DNA of 64,000 nucleotides from NCBI GenBank assembly GCA_948567375.1, contig OX419759.1, positions 24,281,493 to 24,345,492 on the forward strand. Reading direction: 5' to 3'. Shown here one piece after another: positions 10,410-21,213 of this stretch. Position 1 is the first letter of the stretch; each line of letters opens with the position of its first letter. The position numbers were made by a program, and so were the translations under genes. The DNA is from Lunularia cruciata (taxonomy: Eukaryota > Streptophyta > Marchantiopsida > Lunulariales > Lunulariaceae). The notes under the pieces were generated by a model that was not told the DNA's origin, did no database searches, and worked only from the letters and a program-made list of their open reading frames with translations.

Positions 10410-11963
10410 CTCTATTGGATACTGCCAAGCAATGAGTGTGGTATCCAGAGGTGTCAAAGCAATTGCCACTAGAGGCTCATCCTCACACTCATCCCCTGAT
10501 GGTACGAAGGCTCCACTCCAAGCCTGCTGCACCAACTGATCTGCATGCTGCTGCAATGCCTCCTCTGAACTCCACAATGGAACATCCAAGGTGGATGGAA
10601 AAATCCCACTCGTACTCCAAAGCCGAGTGATCTCTTCTGGTACTAGAGTATCCTCTGCATGGGCGTTCCCCTCCAACAAGTCACCAGGCCACATAACTGC
10701 ACCGCTGAAAGCTAAAACTAATGCTGCCATGGTCCCGGACTGTAGTGAGCCAAGACTGCCACTACTGAAGCGTACTGGTAGGCAACAGACCCGTCCCTCA
10801 CCAGACTGCCAACCAGGTCTATAAGAGGTTGTCTCCTCCCAATAGTCAATGCTGAAACCCATGGGGTATAACACTGCTCCCCCAACTAGCACATCATATG
10901 ACTCGGCTTTTGTCGCAATAGCCTGAGCTCTCACCACCGAGCTATCAGTCGGATGACCAAGCTGAACCTGGACAACAAGCTCTCTACGTGTGATGTACTG
11001 TGTCGAACTACCACCAAGAGATGTTTGGATCTGAAATGGACACCTCTCCACATCGATCTTCCGTAACTCCAGACCGACAACTGAAGCTTTCCCCAACATA
11101 AGGGGCTACGCACTAGAGTCTAACAAGACTCTCTGTGGTGTATAGACCTTCCCTGAAGGTCCCACCAAACGAAAAATCCCCCTCTGGTTATCCAATAGGA
11201 CAACACCAGGTGTAAACCGCGCTCTCTCAAAGGCCGGTCTAGCTGGCAACTCCTCCAGTCTAGCCGCTATTGCCTGCCATAAACCACTGGTCGCTGAACG
11301 GATCCCATGCTCCTCAACCAAGTCAGCTCCACTACCAACCACCTCTGCTCTAGTAGTAGGAATTGCACCATCCCTACTCTCAGACAACATGGCAGCCAAC
11401 CGGAATACTGGGGCTGGGTCAACTCCCAATGTAAACATATCATTGGCTGAAAACAAAGGATGCCGCATAATCAGCTGAGCCGCCCCCAACATCATGCTAG
11501 ACTCAGTCTCTGTAGTAGCAGGTGGCTGACTAGCAGGTAGTCCATCATGTACTCCATCACCACCTACCACACCTGCACTGGGACGTCTAGGAACCATGGA
11601 TGTCGTCTGCAATGCCTCAAATAGCATGAAAGACTGGGGAAGTCTGACCTGTCTCCCAACCTCTCCTCTCTGTGGGTCCAACTCCACTGATGCTCCTCTA
11701 GGCTCTAGAGCACGTACTGCACTCCTAGTCACTGCTGTAGATGCATCCACTTGTGCTGTTCCGCACATGAAGTCCAAAGCATCTCTATCACCAGCATATG
11801 AGGTGGAAGCCTCAGCACCCGAATCTGATCTCCTCTGAGCAGTAGCCATACTAGCCAATCTCTGCTCCAACTGCTCAATCCGAGTAGCCATAGCTGTGTC
11901 AGAAGTAAGGGCAGGTACTGCACCCCTACTAGGTGTAGATCCTCTACCACCACCTCTACCACC
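10410..11963 (-). pseudogene. Element 1 linker and aspartic protease
   Basis: The first part (11963 to about 11230) has a short coiled-coil-like start (RIEQLEQRLA) and then low-similarity sequence I cannot assign. A retropepsin-like domain follows: VLLDSSA at about 11129-11109 is in the position of the catalytic DS/TGA, followed by PLMLGKA and, further on, the YDVLVGGAVLYPMGF segment typical of these proteases. The second Ser of DSSA stands where Gly is usual. That is a G-to-A change on the coding strand, matching the decay seen elsewhere. A TAG lies at 11106-11108, just after the active site. About 150 residues without assignment lead to the methyltransferase. Confidence 0.8.
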
Positions 11964-13436
11964 TCATCCTCCATGAACTAGAGCTCCTCTACTACCTGCC
12001 ATAGCAGCCCTACCACTCCGTAACTCCGGATGTAGGTCAAAACACCAGTCACCAGTGTGACCAAATCTGTGGCAATGCTCACACTACCTTTGTGCTGGCT
12101 GTGATGCACCAGAGGTATCAGGTCCGCTGCCCTGAGTACACTCTCTCTTATGGTGAGGTCCACCACAAGTCCAACAAGCAACACCACCACTCACTGGCTT
12201 CTGTTGACCCAAAAATGAGGGTAAGGGTCTAACTCCACTAGGCCCTCCACTCACTCCATAGGATCTGGGCTGTCCACCTTGTCCTCGAAAACCAACTAGA
12301 CGTGGTGCACTCTGCTGCACTTTAGAAGAAGTCACAGCCGTGGATGAGGTCTCCCTACCAAATCCAGATGTCACCACTCTCTCCTCCACCATGTTGACCT
12401 CAATACGCTCAGCCAAACCAAAGACTATTGCCAAAGTGGGTGAAGTAGCCTGCAACAACATAGCATCACGAACTCTATGTCGCAACTCCCTGTCCACTAT
12501 CCCATACCAAAACTGGACTGCCTGGGCCTCAATAACTCCCTGAGTGAAACTGATCAACCGCCTCATGCGAGTGTATGCCTTGCGTAGGCTCTCTCCAGCC
12601 TTCTGCTGGAACTCCTACAAGCTCCTCAGCTTGTCTGTCCGCACTCCCTAGTAGTTCTGCCTCAAACATAGGAAGAACTCCACCATGGGTTTAAACCCCG
12701 GTACCACACCACCTCCTGCAGCGGTACCTCCACTTGTAGTAGCACTATCTCCAGCTAGTGCACCTCCACTAGCTCCACCAACACTACTCGAGCTAGAACT
12801 CGTAGGTACAGCCGACCTACTCCTGGCCACCAAACCTGAAGTGATAGAGACATAGTTCGGAGACCAATATTGTCTCCATAACTTGATCTCCTCCAAATGA
12901 GCTCTCCTGAACTCATGGTAGTCATCCATCGGTGGACCCTCCAAGTGCTGAAACAACCCCTTCCATGCCATGAAGGGTGTAAACAAAGTTGGGTTCCGCA
13001 TCTGCTGCAGATCACACCAACTATCAAACTCCTGGATGAAGTCATCCAACTCAATGGTACCCATTGTACTAGAGTAATGCCTAGGGCCTTTGGAGGCCCC
13101 ATAAATCTCGTCCATGTCCCACAACAAGGGTGCGGACACACCGAGTGCACTCTCAATTGAATCAGCTCTTGTGTCAAACTCCAACTCAGAGTCAATCTCC
13201 TCCTTCACTGGGACCTGAGATATAGGCTGATACCGAGCACCACTCCGAGTAAACCCACTGTGTACTACAGGGCTAACTCCTTTGGAATCTCCAAAGAACT
13301 CTGTCGTGACCGAGTAATCACAACAACAAACCCAAACCACCAACTGCAACCGCAAGTCGCAACCGCAAGTACCCCACCAAGTGCCAACACCACCACGTGC
13401 CAACACCAACAAGTGCCAGTACCAACTAAGCACCAC
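11964..13436 (-). pseudogene. Element 1 gag with two zinc knuckles
   Basis: The capsid-like part (FIQEFDSWCDLQQM, then KLRSL, then RRLISFTQG) is followed by two CCHC knuckles. The first, CWTCGGPHHKREC, has CX2CX3HX4C spacing. The second, CEHCHRFGHTGDWC, has the standard CX2CX4HX4C spacing. Gag packages the element RNA and forms the particle. The frame is open from about 13436, but its first ATG is at 13113-13115, so the true start is uncertain; an original ATG may have been lost. Internal stops: TAG 12648-12650, TAG 12615-12617, TAG 12084-12086, TGA 11964-11966. The part upstream of about 13280 is G/T-rich on the coding strand and may be leader rather than protein. Confidence 0.85.
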
Positions 13437-14661
13437 CCACTAATGTAACTCTAACCGAGATAACTACACTAGGGGAAGGGCAACCTGTAACCTGCTATCA
13501 TAACACGCACTCTCACGGTCTACAGGTCATCACTTCCTGCCTCACCGGAGAGAAACAAAGGTAGTCTGACTGGTCATCACTCCAGCCTCACCACCGAGAG
13601 CACACCAAAGCACCAACGCTCAAAAGTTAGGGCACCTCACACAAACGTGGTGCACAAACAGGAAGTAGAGAATGGAGGGGATCCAATCACAAGAAATCTA
13701 AACGAAAACCCTCCATCTCAAAACACAATACGGGACTGACTTTGCCACCATTTGGCATTTGACATAAGAGTAGTTCGTATCTAAGTCCTAAGCTACCAGG
13801 ATCACCAAGAATGGGATCAAACTGCCTCTCCTAGCCAAAGCTACATGTGTATAGATAACAGTGGCACAATCACTATGACAACAAGTGAGGGTGGACCAAT
13901 TGGCTAGGGTACCAGTCTAGGAACAAGAGATCTAGGGGTCAAACCCTGTTGCGCACAATCTAGCAAGAAAAGCAGATTTTGCCAACCAATGACAAGGATC
14001 TACTCTAAACTAGCTAGCCTCACGCCAGCAAGCTGGCTTGCTTGCCCTTCTAGGCCTTCGTAGCCTCTCACAGCCCTATGCCTCGAAGCCTCTAAACGCC
14101 GAAATTCAGCCAAATGAGGCCTTTCTTGTTGTCACTTCGAACCTCCTCCAAAATTAGCAAAACTCCTCCAAACTAGCAAAACTCCTCCAGATCTGGCCAA
14201 ACAACGAAAACACCTCCAATTCTGGCCAAAATCTGATGTAAATCTGACATAAAATCTGACGTAAACCCTAAAGATGGTTGTCCACCAAATCCTCCATTCA
14301 CTTTCCACTCAAGCCAAATTGACAAAATGGGTTTTTCCAAATTACAAATTCATGATAAGAGCTTCCCAACTCCACCTTCAATTTGACTTTCTGAGCTCAA
14401 CTCGTAGCAAATTGGTCTTGCCTTCACCTCTTGAGCTCAAAATCACAACACTGCTCGAAAATTGCTCCTTCTTTGCTCGAAATTTGGCCAGCGCTTCCGC
14501 ACACCGTCCGCCTAAATGCCAAATCTGCATCAACTGAACGAGCTTCTACACACTAAGGAAACACAAAACTTGAATCGAGCTACCACAATCCACCGAGCTT
14601 GGAGATACCACCAACACTCAATGTTCCTGCACCCGATTTCCCCCTGACCTCACTTCTCTGA
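13437..14661 (-). other. Element 1 untranslated leader
   Basis: This lies between the 5' LTR and gag. No frame on either strand resembles a protein. Directly inside the LTR, the minus strand reads ACATCAGAGAAG. This shares ATCAGAG with the usual initiator-tRNA-Met primer site but is otherwise diverged, so the primer site is only tentative. Confidence 0.6.
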
Positions 14662-15112
14662 TGTAATCAGATTGCTTAACACTCTCAACTCAACTCAACT
14701 CAGATCAGTACTTGATTTGTCACTCTATAAACTGCCAACAACTGGGCACTGATTACAGTCAAGCCACACCCACTCAAGCATAGAGAATCCAGGTGACGCT
14801 CGACGGCCTCTGTCCACCATAGCCAGGAACTCGAAGGCTCAACATCAGAGAAGTGAGCTCTCTAGAGCTCACTTCAAAACTATACCCCTTGGACTCGAGC
14901 TAGCCCTGAAACCCTAACAGTCCCGCTGACGGCACACTCGACGGTGCAAACGGTGCAAAGTGACGGTGGGCCCCACCGTGAAGTCAGTACCCCAAACACG
15001 AAATCTAACCGTCGGAAAGTAGTCCTTGAGAAACTGCTAGAATAACTCTAACTACCATCACTGGAACTCCAGTGTCTGAGCATCTAGATGCGGAACTACA
15101 AATGGCGTGACA
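14662..15112 (-). repeat. Element 1 5' LTR (451 bp)
   Basis: On the minus strand it starts TGTCACGCC and ends CTGATTACA. It is nearly identical to the core of the left LTR at 5284-5732. The right boundary is supported by TAGA at 15113-15116 and by the resumption of the host tandem repeat. It lacks the 100-bp segment found twice at the other end. Confidence 0.92.
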
Positions 15113-15116
15113 TAGA

Positions 15117-15190
15117 ATCAAAGATCTACCAAGATTGACCAGGCAGTAGCATAAAGCTCCAAAAGAAAGATGTTATTTTGGTTCACATCT
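15117..15190. repeat. Remainder of the ~85-bp tandem repeat unit split by Element 1
   Basis: 'atcaaagatctaccaag', 'ttgaccaggcagtagc' and 'ataaagctcc' match the same parts of the units at 4990-5160, completing the unit cut at 5177. Confidence 0.85.
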
Positions 15191-15941
15191 TGTATGCGAT
15201 AAATAGATCAAGATTCCACACAAGTTGTTTGATCCACCTTAATAATCACTCTACTACAAAAATATGCAATAGCTGATTGTATACATCCGAGGACAAACAA
15301 ATCTGGACCTAAACTAAATTGTGAGTTCATGTGTAATTCGTCAACAAACTCTAAGCAACTCATGTACTATTGAAAATTTCTAAGTCACCTAAATTATTAG
15401 CTATAGAAAAATCCCATTTCCAGATATCTGCACCTACAAACTAAACTCAGTTTTGATCCATATCAAAAAATGACAAGAAAGTAACCCAGTAATCCAATAA
15501 TCATTTGTAGTCCCACATTACTAGTGGAGAACTACACTAAAAGAAAATGAGTTAAATAATTGACCTTTTGAAATTGAATTTGAGAAAATAATGTAATCAA
15601 ATCAATCAATAATTCAATGCAAATGAGGAGCAATTCAGGTTTTAGTTATATAATTTTCAATGTGTCTTCTCTCTACAAGCTTGATGAGGACACAAGCACA
15701 AAAATTCTAAAGCAATTTTAGGTTTTTTTTGCAACTAGTTTCAATTCAAAGACGTTGTAAAAATACTTACATCTTTTAGGGGGGTCACATATGAGCATAA
15801 TAGCTAGTCCGTTGCAATATCAATGGCAATGCGATAGTTATTCCAAGATTCAACAAGTTTTTGCAACGACCAACTCCTTAAAAACTCTTTGATGCGTCTC
15901 CAATGTGTGCTCTTGGTGCATGATGTAGATGTCATTCTATA
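15191..15941. other. AT-rich DNA without recognisable genes
   Basis: No frame here resembles a known protein and no repeat structure was seen apart from simple AT-rich stretches. Confidence 0.5.
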
Positions 15942-16541
15942 TGTAATATTATGAGGATAAGAGAACCTCTCAATAGAAACACAAGAGAAAAACACAAAGC
16001 TTCACACTCAATACTCTTATGCTCCAAAGGAGCACCTTATCATTATTATATAGCAAAGAGGATCCACTCAAAGGAAGCTCCACCCTTGGATCAGACACAT
16101 AGATTGGTGACATGCCAGTGAGTTCCACCCTTGGATTAGTTGTATGGATGGGTGATATATCAGTCCTTGCGTATCTGGTTGGTCAAATAGGTTTGACTAG
16201 AGGGAATATTTAGGGAATCTTCCAATAGGAAGCTCAAAATTGCATGAGTGAGGTACAGTTGGAAAGCTCTCGATAAGAAAAAAAGATGAAGGGAAGAAGG
16301 CCAACCAAACCTCTCTAATGGCAAAAATACTTCCAATCTTTGAGGCCTAATTCAGTTGTTTAGGCCTCCAAAATTTACTATGGAGTTTTGAAGGTGTTTT
16401 TGACTCTTGCTCTATTAGTAGAAGTATTCTTTTGGTGACACTTCTATCTAATCTACTTAGTCCACCATATATAACATCTTTCTAGATGTTAACAAGCCAA
16501 ATTTTCACCTTTAGATAATATAAATAGCTATTGGTATTACA
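15942..16541 (-). repeat. Solo LTR of the Element 2 family, inverted
   Basis: On the minus strand it begins TGTAATACCAATAGCTA and ends with an ATTACA-like terminus. It matches the Element 2 LTR along its whole length with many substitutions. Possible target duplication CTATA/CTAGA (one mismatch). At about 600 bp it is some 140 bp shorter than the 742-bp Element 2 LTR because it has only one copy of a ~156-bp unit that is duplicated there. No internal coding sequence is attached, so it is a solo LTR. Confidence 0.85.
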
Positions 16542-16754
16542 CTAGAATACAAATCTTTATTGGTCCAAGGAACAATGAATTGCTCCTATAAAGGAATCTT
16601 GTTTCTCTCCAAATAATCATTTCAACTAGGCAAAGGTATCAAGTAAAAAGAGCAAGAAACCATCTACGGGATGGTAGTGTGGGGTAGTGAAGGATTACGT
16701 GATCTTATGTACAAGGTTGTGTGGAAGAATCTTTATAGGCTAACTAAGTCCAAG

Positions 16755-17496
16755 TGTAATACCAAGAGCTAGCCATATGATCTTGATGTGAAATTTGGTT
16801 TGGTAACATCTAGAATGATGTTATACATGCTGGTCAAAATAGATAAGATAGAAGTATCACCAAAAGAGTACTTCTAATAATAGGGCAGAAACCGGAATAG
16901 ACTTGAGAACCTTAAAACCAATAGCTAGACATATGATTTAAAGGTGAGAATTGGTTTGGTAACATCTGGAAGGATGTTACACATGATGGACTAAACAGAT
17001 CAGAAAGAGGCATCACCAAAAGAGGACTTCTACTAATAGAGTAGGAACCGAAATATGCTTAAAATCTTTGAAGGCAATTTCGGAGGCCTAAACGGATGAA
17101 TTAGGCCTCGAAAATGTGTAAAGTCCTTCCCCCCAACAAAGGGAAGGCCGGCCTTCCCTCCCCCCTACTTTGTCTCATCAAGAGCTTTCCAATGGTACCT
17201 TACTCACATGATTTTGAGATTCCTACAGGAAGATTCCCTAAAAGATTCCCTCTGGTCAAAGCTTGTTTGACCAACCAGATAGGACCTAGACCAGACATGT
17301 CACCCATCCAAGTAAGTAATCCAAGGGTGGAGCTTGCTGACATGTCACCTATCTGTGTCCTTAATCCTATGGTGGAGCTTCCTTGGAGGAGATCTTCTTT
17401 GTCTATATAAATAAAGAGAAGGTGCTCCCTTGGGGCATCGATTGTTTGAGTGTGCAATCTGTGTTTTCTCTCTTCTCTTGTCCTTGGAGTATTACA
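16755..17496 (+). repeat. Element 2 5' LTR (742 bp)
   Basis: It starts TGTAATACC and ends TATTACA. It contains a diverged tandem duplication with a period near 156 bp (about 16757-16912 and 16913-17065), each unit with 'atatgat', 'ttggtttggtaacatct' and 'atcaccaaaagag'. A TATA box (TATATAA at 17404-17410) probably starts transcription shortly downstream. The 98-codon open frame inside at 17114-17410 also occurs in the 3' LTR and has no protein likeness. Confidence 0.95.
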
Positions 17497-17497
17497 A

Positions 17498-17509
17498 TGG
17501 TATCAGAGC
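17498..17509 (+). promoter_or_regulatory. Primer-binding site for initiator tRNA-Met
   Basis: TGGTATCAGAGC lies one base inside the 5' LTR. It is the standard sequence complementary to the 3' end of plant initiator tRNA-Met, which primes minus-strand cDNA. Confidence 0.93.
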
Positions 17510-17636
17510 AAGTGTTTTAGTCCAAGAGAGTGGATCATCCTTCTTGGAATAGCACAAACTACTGAAACTGAGTAATTTGAGGTGGAGAACATAGAGAAAT
17601 TGCAAGACTTAGGAAGGACTTTAGAGAGCGGATGGG

Positions 17637-19200
17637 ATGGATGCACCGGGAGGACAATTTCCCGCACCTAGCTTTCCATTCTCAAATCCATTCCACATCA
17701 AGGTTATGTACATCCAGCGTGAGCAGATGAGGGTATCGCTAGTTTATCACTTTTGTGCAGAATTCATGGACAGAGTGATGAACTCACCAAACCCGGTGAT
17801 TCTACCTGTGGTGATATATGATAGAGAGTGGGATTTGACAATATACATTCTATTATGATTCAATGGATGTGAATGATCCGAATCTTCTCCCTTTCAATAC
17901 TCAAGTAGAAATCCGTTATGTAGTGAGACCAAAAGTGATGTTTAGAGATTTTGTGGTTAGGAATTTTGGTGAGGAGTATTATCAATGAGTGATAGCGTCG
18001 GAGGTCCCAATGGTAGTTCCGATAGTTTGTGTGCCTTCCAGAGTGATCATATTGATTCTATATTGAAGTAGATATTAGCAGTTGAGTGTTGCAGGAACCA
18101 TGGATCCGCAATTGCAAGAGTTGGTGCAAGGAATGCAAGGCATGTTGAATGAATTTCGAGAGATTAAGATGACCATGGAGACATTACAAAGTCAAGTGCA
18201 GATCTTCAAGAACGATCAAGCCATGCAAGAAGAAGAGCTGTCTCAAAAACCCAGTACCTGCAACTAAAGTACTTGGAGAGGCACCCGTGCCTACAAACCC
18301 TATCAACGATGAAGCCACATTGCTACTCCGGGTGAAGAAGACCTGCAACATCAAGCCTTACAAGGGGCAACGTACGATGGGAGTAGTGGAAAATTGGATC
18401 TCGAGAATGAATCAATATTTTTGATTGTTCTTAACAAAGATCACAGAGCATGCTACAGGCGTGTTTGCATGTGGGTACTTGACTGATAAAGCCCTCACAT
18501 GGTATGATGCTTGGGAACGATCCATGCTGGCAGAGAGAAGAGAGGTCACATGGACGACAATGCAAGAAGGAATGCTGAAGAATTTCCAATCTGTGGATTC
18601 TGTGCAAATGGCTCAAACCCAACTATGGGGATTAAGACAGAAGAATAGCATACAAGAGTATGTGGAGGCATTTCTAGATCTACAAGTTGCAATTACCGAC
18701 ATGAGTCCAGCAGAGGCTCTCGACAATTTCAAATGAGGGTTGAAAGAGCGGATTCACCAAGAAGTCATGGTGCAAAATCCTTGCACAGTATTTGAAGCCA
18801 TTGCTTGTGTGCAGAGAATAGCAGGAGCATTAGGTGGAGGTGAAGGAGTAGCTCCACCTCAACATTATCGGGTAGAAATGCCACGTATGGGTGGACAAGT
18901 ACCGATGGAATTGGGCAACCTTTGATTCCGGGATCGAGGAGCACGACCGCTTCAAGGGGAGCGGGGACGGGTAGAAGAACAAAGAGATGGAGTCCCACGA
19001 GGAGAAGGGACTCGAGGAGAACAATGCCGTTGTTACAATTGTGGCCGTATTGGGCACATATCTACTTACTATTGCACTCATTTCCCTCGAGGCTCTCGGC
19101 CTTTGTTCATGCAATCTTTGAACAACATGGAGAGGCACATTGAAGAGGAGGAGGTGGAAATCACTTCAAAAAACAAAGATCACCAGTAAAGGTACCTCGT
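17637..19200 (+). pseudogene. Element 2 gag, with N-terminal extension and zinc knuckle
   Basis: Capsid-like sequence begins near MDPQLQELVQGMQGML (about 18100) with a coiled-coil-like stretch. It runs through the usual gag segment (GYLTDKALTWYDAW, then MLKNFQ) to a zinc knuckle CYNCGRIGH at 19030-19075, whose last spacing is one residue longer than the CCHC norm. Upstream, 17637 to about 18080 has a coherent reading (QREQMRVSLVYHF, then a frame change, then LLPFNTQVEIRYVV) that I do not recognise. Stops: TGA 18422-18424, 18734-18736 and 18923-18925. Frame changes occur at A-runs near 18245 and 19168. Confidence 0.8.
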
Positions 19201-19760
19201 GGCCTTATTGGCTCAGTAAGGAAGCAGAGAAGCAAGGGAAGGAAGAAGAATAATGCACAAAGATCCCAAAAGGCAACCTCACAATTGATTGTCGTGAATG
19301 GAATGCTAGAAGGTAATCAAGTGAGAGTATTAATAGATTCGGGAGCAACAAAGAATTTCTTGTCTCGCTCTATTGCAATAAGATTGTGAATGGATCTAGA
19401 GAGAGATGGAAGTGAAGAAGTAGAGTTACCAAATAGGCAAACTGAGAGGATTGAATCATTACCTAGATGGGTAACCCTCTCTGTAGGAGAATATCAGGAA
19501 GCAATTGAGTGGCGAGTGATACAATTAGCTCATTATGATGCAATTTTAGGCATGCCATGGATGGAGCAATACAACCCTATGGTGGATTGGAGGAAAAAAG
19601 TAGTGAGAACCCACCAATGGTCAATCATTGGGGTTAATGAAAAATCACACAAGCAGAAACTGCCTCTATATGTCGTAGGGACAGCAACTGTCTGTAAGAC
19701 CAATAGATGTTTTATGGGTCTAATAAAAGAAGTCCAGAGTGCACAACTCAATGGACAAAT
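19201..19760 (+). pseudogene. Element 2 aspartic protease
   Basis: VLIDSGATKNFLSRS (about 19326-19370) is the retropepsin active site, followed by [12 protein letters not shown] at about 19540, the usual second landmark. One TGA (19387-19389) breaks the frame between them; it can come from CGA. The family cleaves the polyprotein into its parts. It lies in the same frame as the reverse transcriptase that follows. Confidence 0.88.
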
Positions 19761-21213
19761 TCCTGAGAAATTGAAGGATGTGGTAGATGAGTTCCAAGAT
19801 GTCTTTCCTGATGATCTACCCTCAGGATTACCACCAAAGCGGCGAGTAGATCACAAAATTGAGACACTTCCGGGGAAGTCACCTCCTTGTAAGGCCCCAT
19901 ATTGCCTATCACCTCATGAGTTGGAGGAATGTAAGACTCAAATTGAGGAGATGCTGCAGAAAGGGTTCATCCAACCTAGCATATCACCATATGGGGCCCC
20001 TGTCTTGTTTGTGAAGAAGAAGGATGGTACAATGCGCATGTGCATTGACTATCAGGGTCTCAATCAGCAAATAGTGAAGAAAAAATACCCCTTACCTCGG
20101 ATGGATGACCTATTCGATCAACTCCATGGAGCAAGATAGTTCACCAAACTGGACTTGCAGAGCGGTTACAATCAAATCCAAATTGCAGAGGAGGATGTGT
20201 ACAAAACTACCTTTTGAACCAAGTATGGCCACTTTGAGTATCTTGTGATGCCTTTTGGCCTCACCAATGCACCTGCCACTTTCATGAGTCTAACGAATGA
20301 CATATTTCGTCCATACTTGGATAAGTCTGTTATTGTCTTCTTGGATGATATCTTAGTATACAGTAGCACGATGACAGAACACAAGCAACATCTACAAGAG
20401 ATCTTCCAGATTCTAAGACAGAATCAACTATACGCCAAAATCTCAAAGTGTGAGTTTGGCAAGTCTGAAGTAGACTACTTGGGGCATAGAGTAAGTGCAA
20501 AGGGCATTCAAGTATTGACAGATAAAATAGAGGTCATTCAAAAGTGGAGTGCTCCAGAAGATCAGACTCAACTTAAGAGCTTCTTGGGGTTGATGGGATT
20601 CTATCATAGATTTGTCAAGGACTTCTCCAAGGTTGAACAGCCGTTAACGGCACTACTTGGCAAGGGGAAGAAGTGGACGTGGGGAACTACACAAGAGTTG
20701 GCCTTTCAAGAATTAAAGGCCGCCTTGCTACATGCACCAATCTTGAAGTGGTTTGACCCAAAATGTCCAATCAAGTTGGCTACAAATGCATCAGGAGTAG
20801 CAATAGGAGTAGTCCTACAACAAGAGTGGCATGACTGATGGCATCCAATTGCATATTTCTCTCGAAAGTTGTTACCGGCAGAGCACAACTACCACACCAT
20901 AGAATGAGAAGAGTTGGCCATCGTTCTAGCAACCAAGCATTGGAAGCACTACCTGGGCAAGAAGGCATTTGTAGTAGAGACAGACCACAAACCTCTAGTC
21001 TACCTCGAGATGCAGAAGGATCTATCTCGTCGCCAAATTTGGTGGGGAGAGTGGCAACAACGCTTCAACATGACAATCACCTACATAGAAGGTAAGAAGC
21101 AACTTGCAGATGCATTTACCCGCATGCCAATGGCCAACAACTTGGTGGCAGAGGTTAAGATTAACCCTGAATTCTGGCAAGAGATTCTGGCTGCTACAAA
21201 AACTGATCCATAG
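19761..21213 (+). pseudogene. Element 2 reverse transcriptase and RNase H
   Basis: The reverse transcriptase has [49 protein letters not shown] and the catalytic [10 protein letters not shown]. RNase H follows with [12 protein letters not shown], where the first catalytic Asp appears as Asn in ATNAS. ETDHKPLVYLE and ADAFTRMP come after it. Stops lie at 20137-20139 (TAG), 20215-20217 (TGA), 20836-20838 (TGA), 20905-20907 (TGA) and 21211-21213 (TAG). All pieces share one frame. Confidence 0.95.

Larger units (their letters stand above)
5178..15112 (-). mobile_element. Element 1: Ty3/gypsy LTR retrotransposon encoding a DNA methyltransferase and a PHD finger
   Basis: This is a 9.9-kb element in minus orientation. 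Its outer ends are TGT...ACA and it is flanked by TAGA at 5174-5177 and 15113-15116. It interrupts an ~85-bp tandem repeat unit that can be rejoined across it. Order in the direction of transcription: 5' LTR, leader of about 1.2 kb, one long frame (gag, protease, cytosine methyltransferase, reverse transcriptase, RNase H, integrase, PHD finger), polypurine tract, 3' LTR. All coding pieces lie in one frame, and 14 internal stops (ten TAG, four TGA) are the only breaks seen. There is no chromodomain; the PHD finger sits where chromoviruses carry theirs. As it stands the copy cannot make its polyprotein. Confidence 0.95.

Noticed and set aside
6052-13448. Plus-strand open frames across Element 1 (for example 7953-8345 and 9052-9378)
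   Set aside because: They are antisense shadows of the minus-strand polyprotein and show no domains of their own.
5178-15112. Element 1 as an active retrotransposon
   Set aside because: Fourteen internal stops fall across all domains, including the methyltransferase active site and the PHD finger.
17114-17410. 98- and 100-codon frames repeated at 17114-17410 and 22981-23283 as a duplicated gene
   Set aside because: They are the same segment of the two LTRs of Element 2; the frame overlaps the TATA box and shows no protein likeness.
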